A stretch of 5,358 nt of DNA from UMGS1474 sp050946775 (GTDB lineage Bacteria > Bacillota > Clostridia > Oscillospirales > Acutalibacteraceae). Both the position numbers and the translations under genes were made by a program. Shown one piece after another: positions 4,930 to 5,358 of this stretch; positions within the stretch are counted from its first letter, which is position 1, and the number at the start of each line of letters is the position of its first letter. The DNA lies in NCBI GenBank assembly GCA_050946775.1, contig JBMNVL010000121.1, positions 1 through 5,358 of the forward strand. The letters are read 5' to 3'. Under the pieces are notes generated by a model, which was not told the origin of the DNA, made no database searches, and saw only the letters and a list, made by a program, of their open reading frames with translations.

Positions 4930-5358
4930 ATGAAAAAACGATGCATCTCCCTGCTGCTGGCGGCGCTTTGCTGCGTCGGCTGGCTGACGATGGCTGCCGC
5001 CGAGGGCAAAACCTACGTGCGGGATACCGACGAGGTGTTCGCGGCGGAAGAGATAAGTGCGCTCAACGCCCGCGCGGCCGAGATCGACGGGCAATACGGC
5101 TGCTTCGTCGGTATCGCGATCGTCCAGGATCCCGGCGATTCGCTGTCGGGTTATCTGCAGACGGCCATTGAGGACATGAACGGGGAAGAGGACGGCATCC
5201 TGCTGGGCTTTTCCCAACAGGCCAAGGTCTGGTCGATGGTGCGCCAGGGCAAGGCGCAGGAGGTCTTTTCCGAGCGGGACGAGGACGCCCTGTGGGCGCT
5301 TTTCGCCGCCGATTCCTGGTACGACGGCGCCATGGCCTATCTCGACGGCGCCGCCAAG
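4930..5358 (+). CDS. TPM-domain protein, N-terminal part (YdjH-like), runs off window
   Basis: The first 143 residues are present and the frame is open at the window edge. Residues 1-24 form a signal peptide: MKKR, a hydrophobic core (SLLLAALCCVGWLTM), and a probable cleavage after AAA before EG. There is no proper lipobox around C14/C15. From about residue 28 the sequence fits a TPM (DUF477) domain: YVRDTDEVFAAEEISALNAR, then CFVGIAIVQD, EDGILLGFS and a motif-poor helical stretch. TPM domains occur in extracytoplasmic proteins, often followed by a membrane segment and, in this context, sometimes a Ser/Gly-rich tail, which would lie beyond the window. ATG 4930 is preceded by AAGGGGG with 9-base spacing; an adjacent GTG at 4927 would add only one residue. 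It is the third gene of the operon. As a homologue of Bacillus YdjH it probably forms the outer-face or membrane part of the complex. Its catalytic function is unknown. Confidence 0.85.
   Translation, partial: MKKRCISLLLAALCCVGWLTMAAAEGKTYVRDTDEVFAAEEISALNARAAEIDGQYGCFVGIAIVQDPGDSLSGYLQTAIEDMNGEEDGILLGFSQQAKVWSMVRQGKAQEVFSERDEDALWALFAADSWYDGAMAYLDGAAK

Overview
The window suggests a GC-rich, anaerobic gut-type member of the Bacillota, probably a clostridial or oscillospiral lineage. This is inferred from four things: strong G/C preference at third codon positions, purine-rich Shine-Dalgarno sites, sigma-A-type promoters, and gene families common in such genomes (an aldo/keto reductase carrying ferredoxin-like clusters, a small XRE regulator, a SLOG protein, and an SPFH / zinc-ribbon / TPM cluster). 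The exact taxon cannot be read from the sequence.

Layout from left to right. Bases 1-112 hold no confident gene, only a possible degenerate terminator hairpin. A complete aldo/keto reductase with two C-terminal CxxCxxCxxxC-type cluster motifs runs 113-1246 on the plus strand and ends at a strong hairpin. A short XRE-family regulator (1304-1612, minus strand) converges on that hairpin from the other side. It is divergent from a SLOG (DUF1273/YpsA-like) protein (about 1765-2232, plus strand). Their shared control region contains a perfect 9-bp inverted repeat whose two arms contain outward-facing TATAAT boxes, a good candidate operator. The regulator/SLOG pair is bracketed by two identical 40-base copies of a palindromic hairpin, and the second copy contains the SLOG stop codon.

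A clear promoter (TTGACG, 17 bp, TATAAT) at 2345-2373 starts a tightly spaced operon. It encodes an SPFH-domain protein with three C-terminal zinc ribbons (2453-3796), a zinc-ribbon protein with a C-terminal membrane anchor (from a TTG start at 3830 to 4915), and a secreted or membrane TPM-domain protein (from 4930, running off the window end). This set matches the YdjI, YdjG and YdjH components that accompany PspA in Bacillus subtilis, in a different order and with no PspA visible here. By analogy the operon probably builds a membrane-associated assembly for envelope maintenance or stress.

The most interesting points are the hairpin-bracketed XRE/SLOG cassette with its symmetric divergent promoter, and the rearranged SPFH/zinc-ribbon/TPM operon whose SPFH protein carries a tandemly duplicated zinc ribbon.
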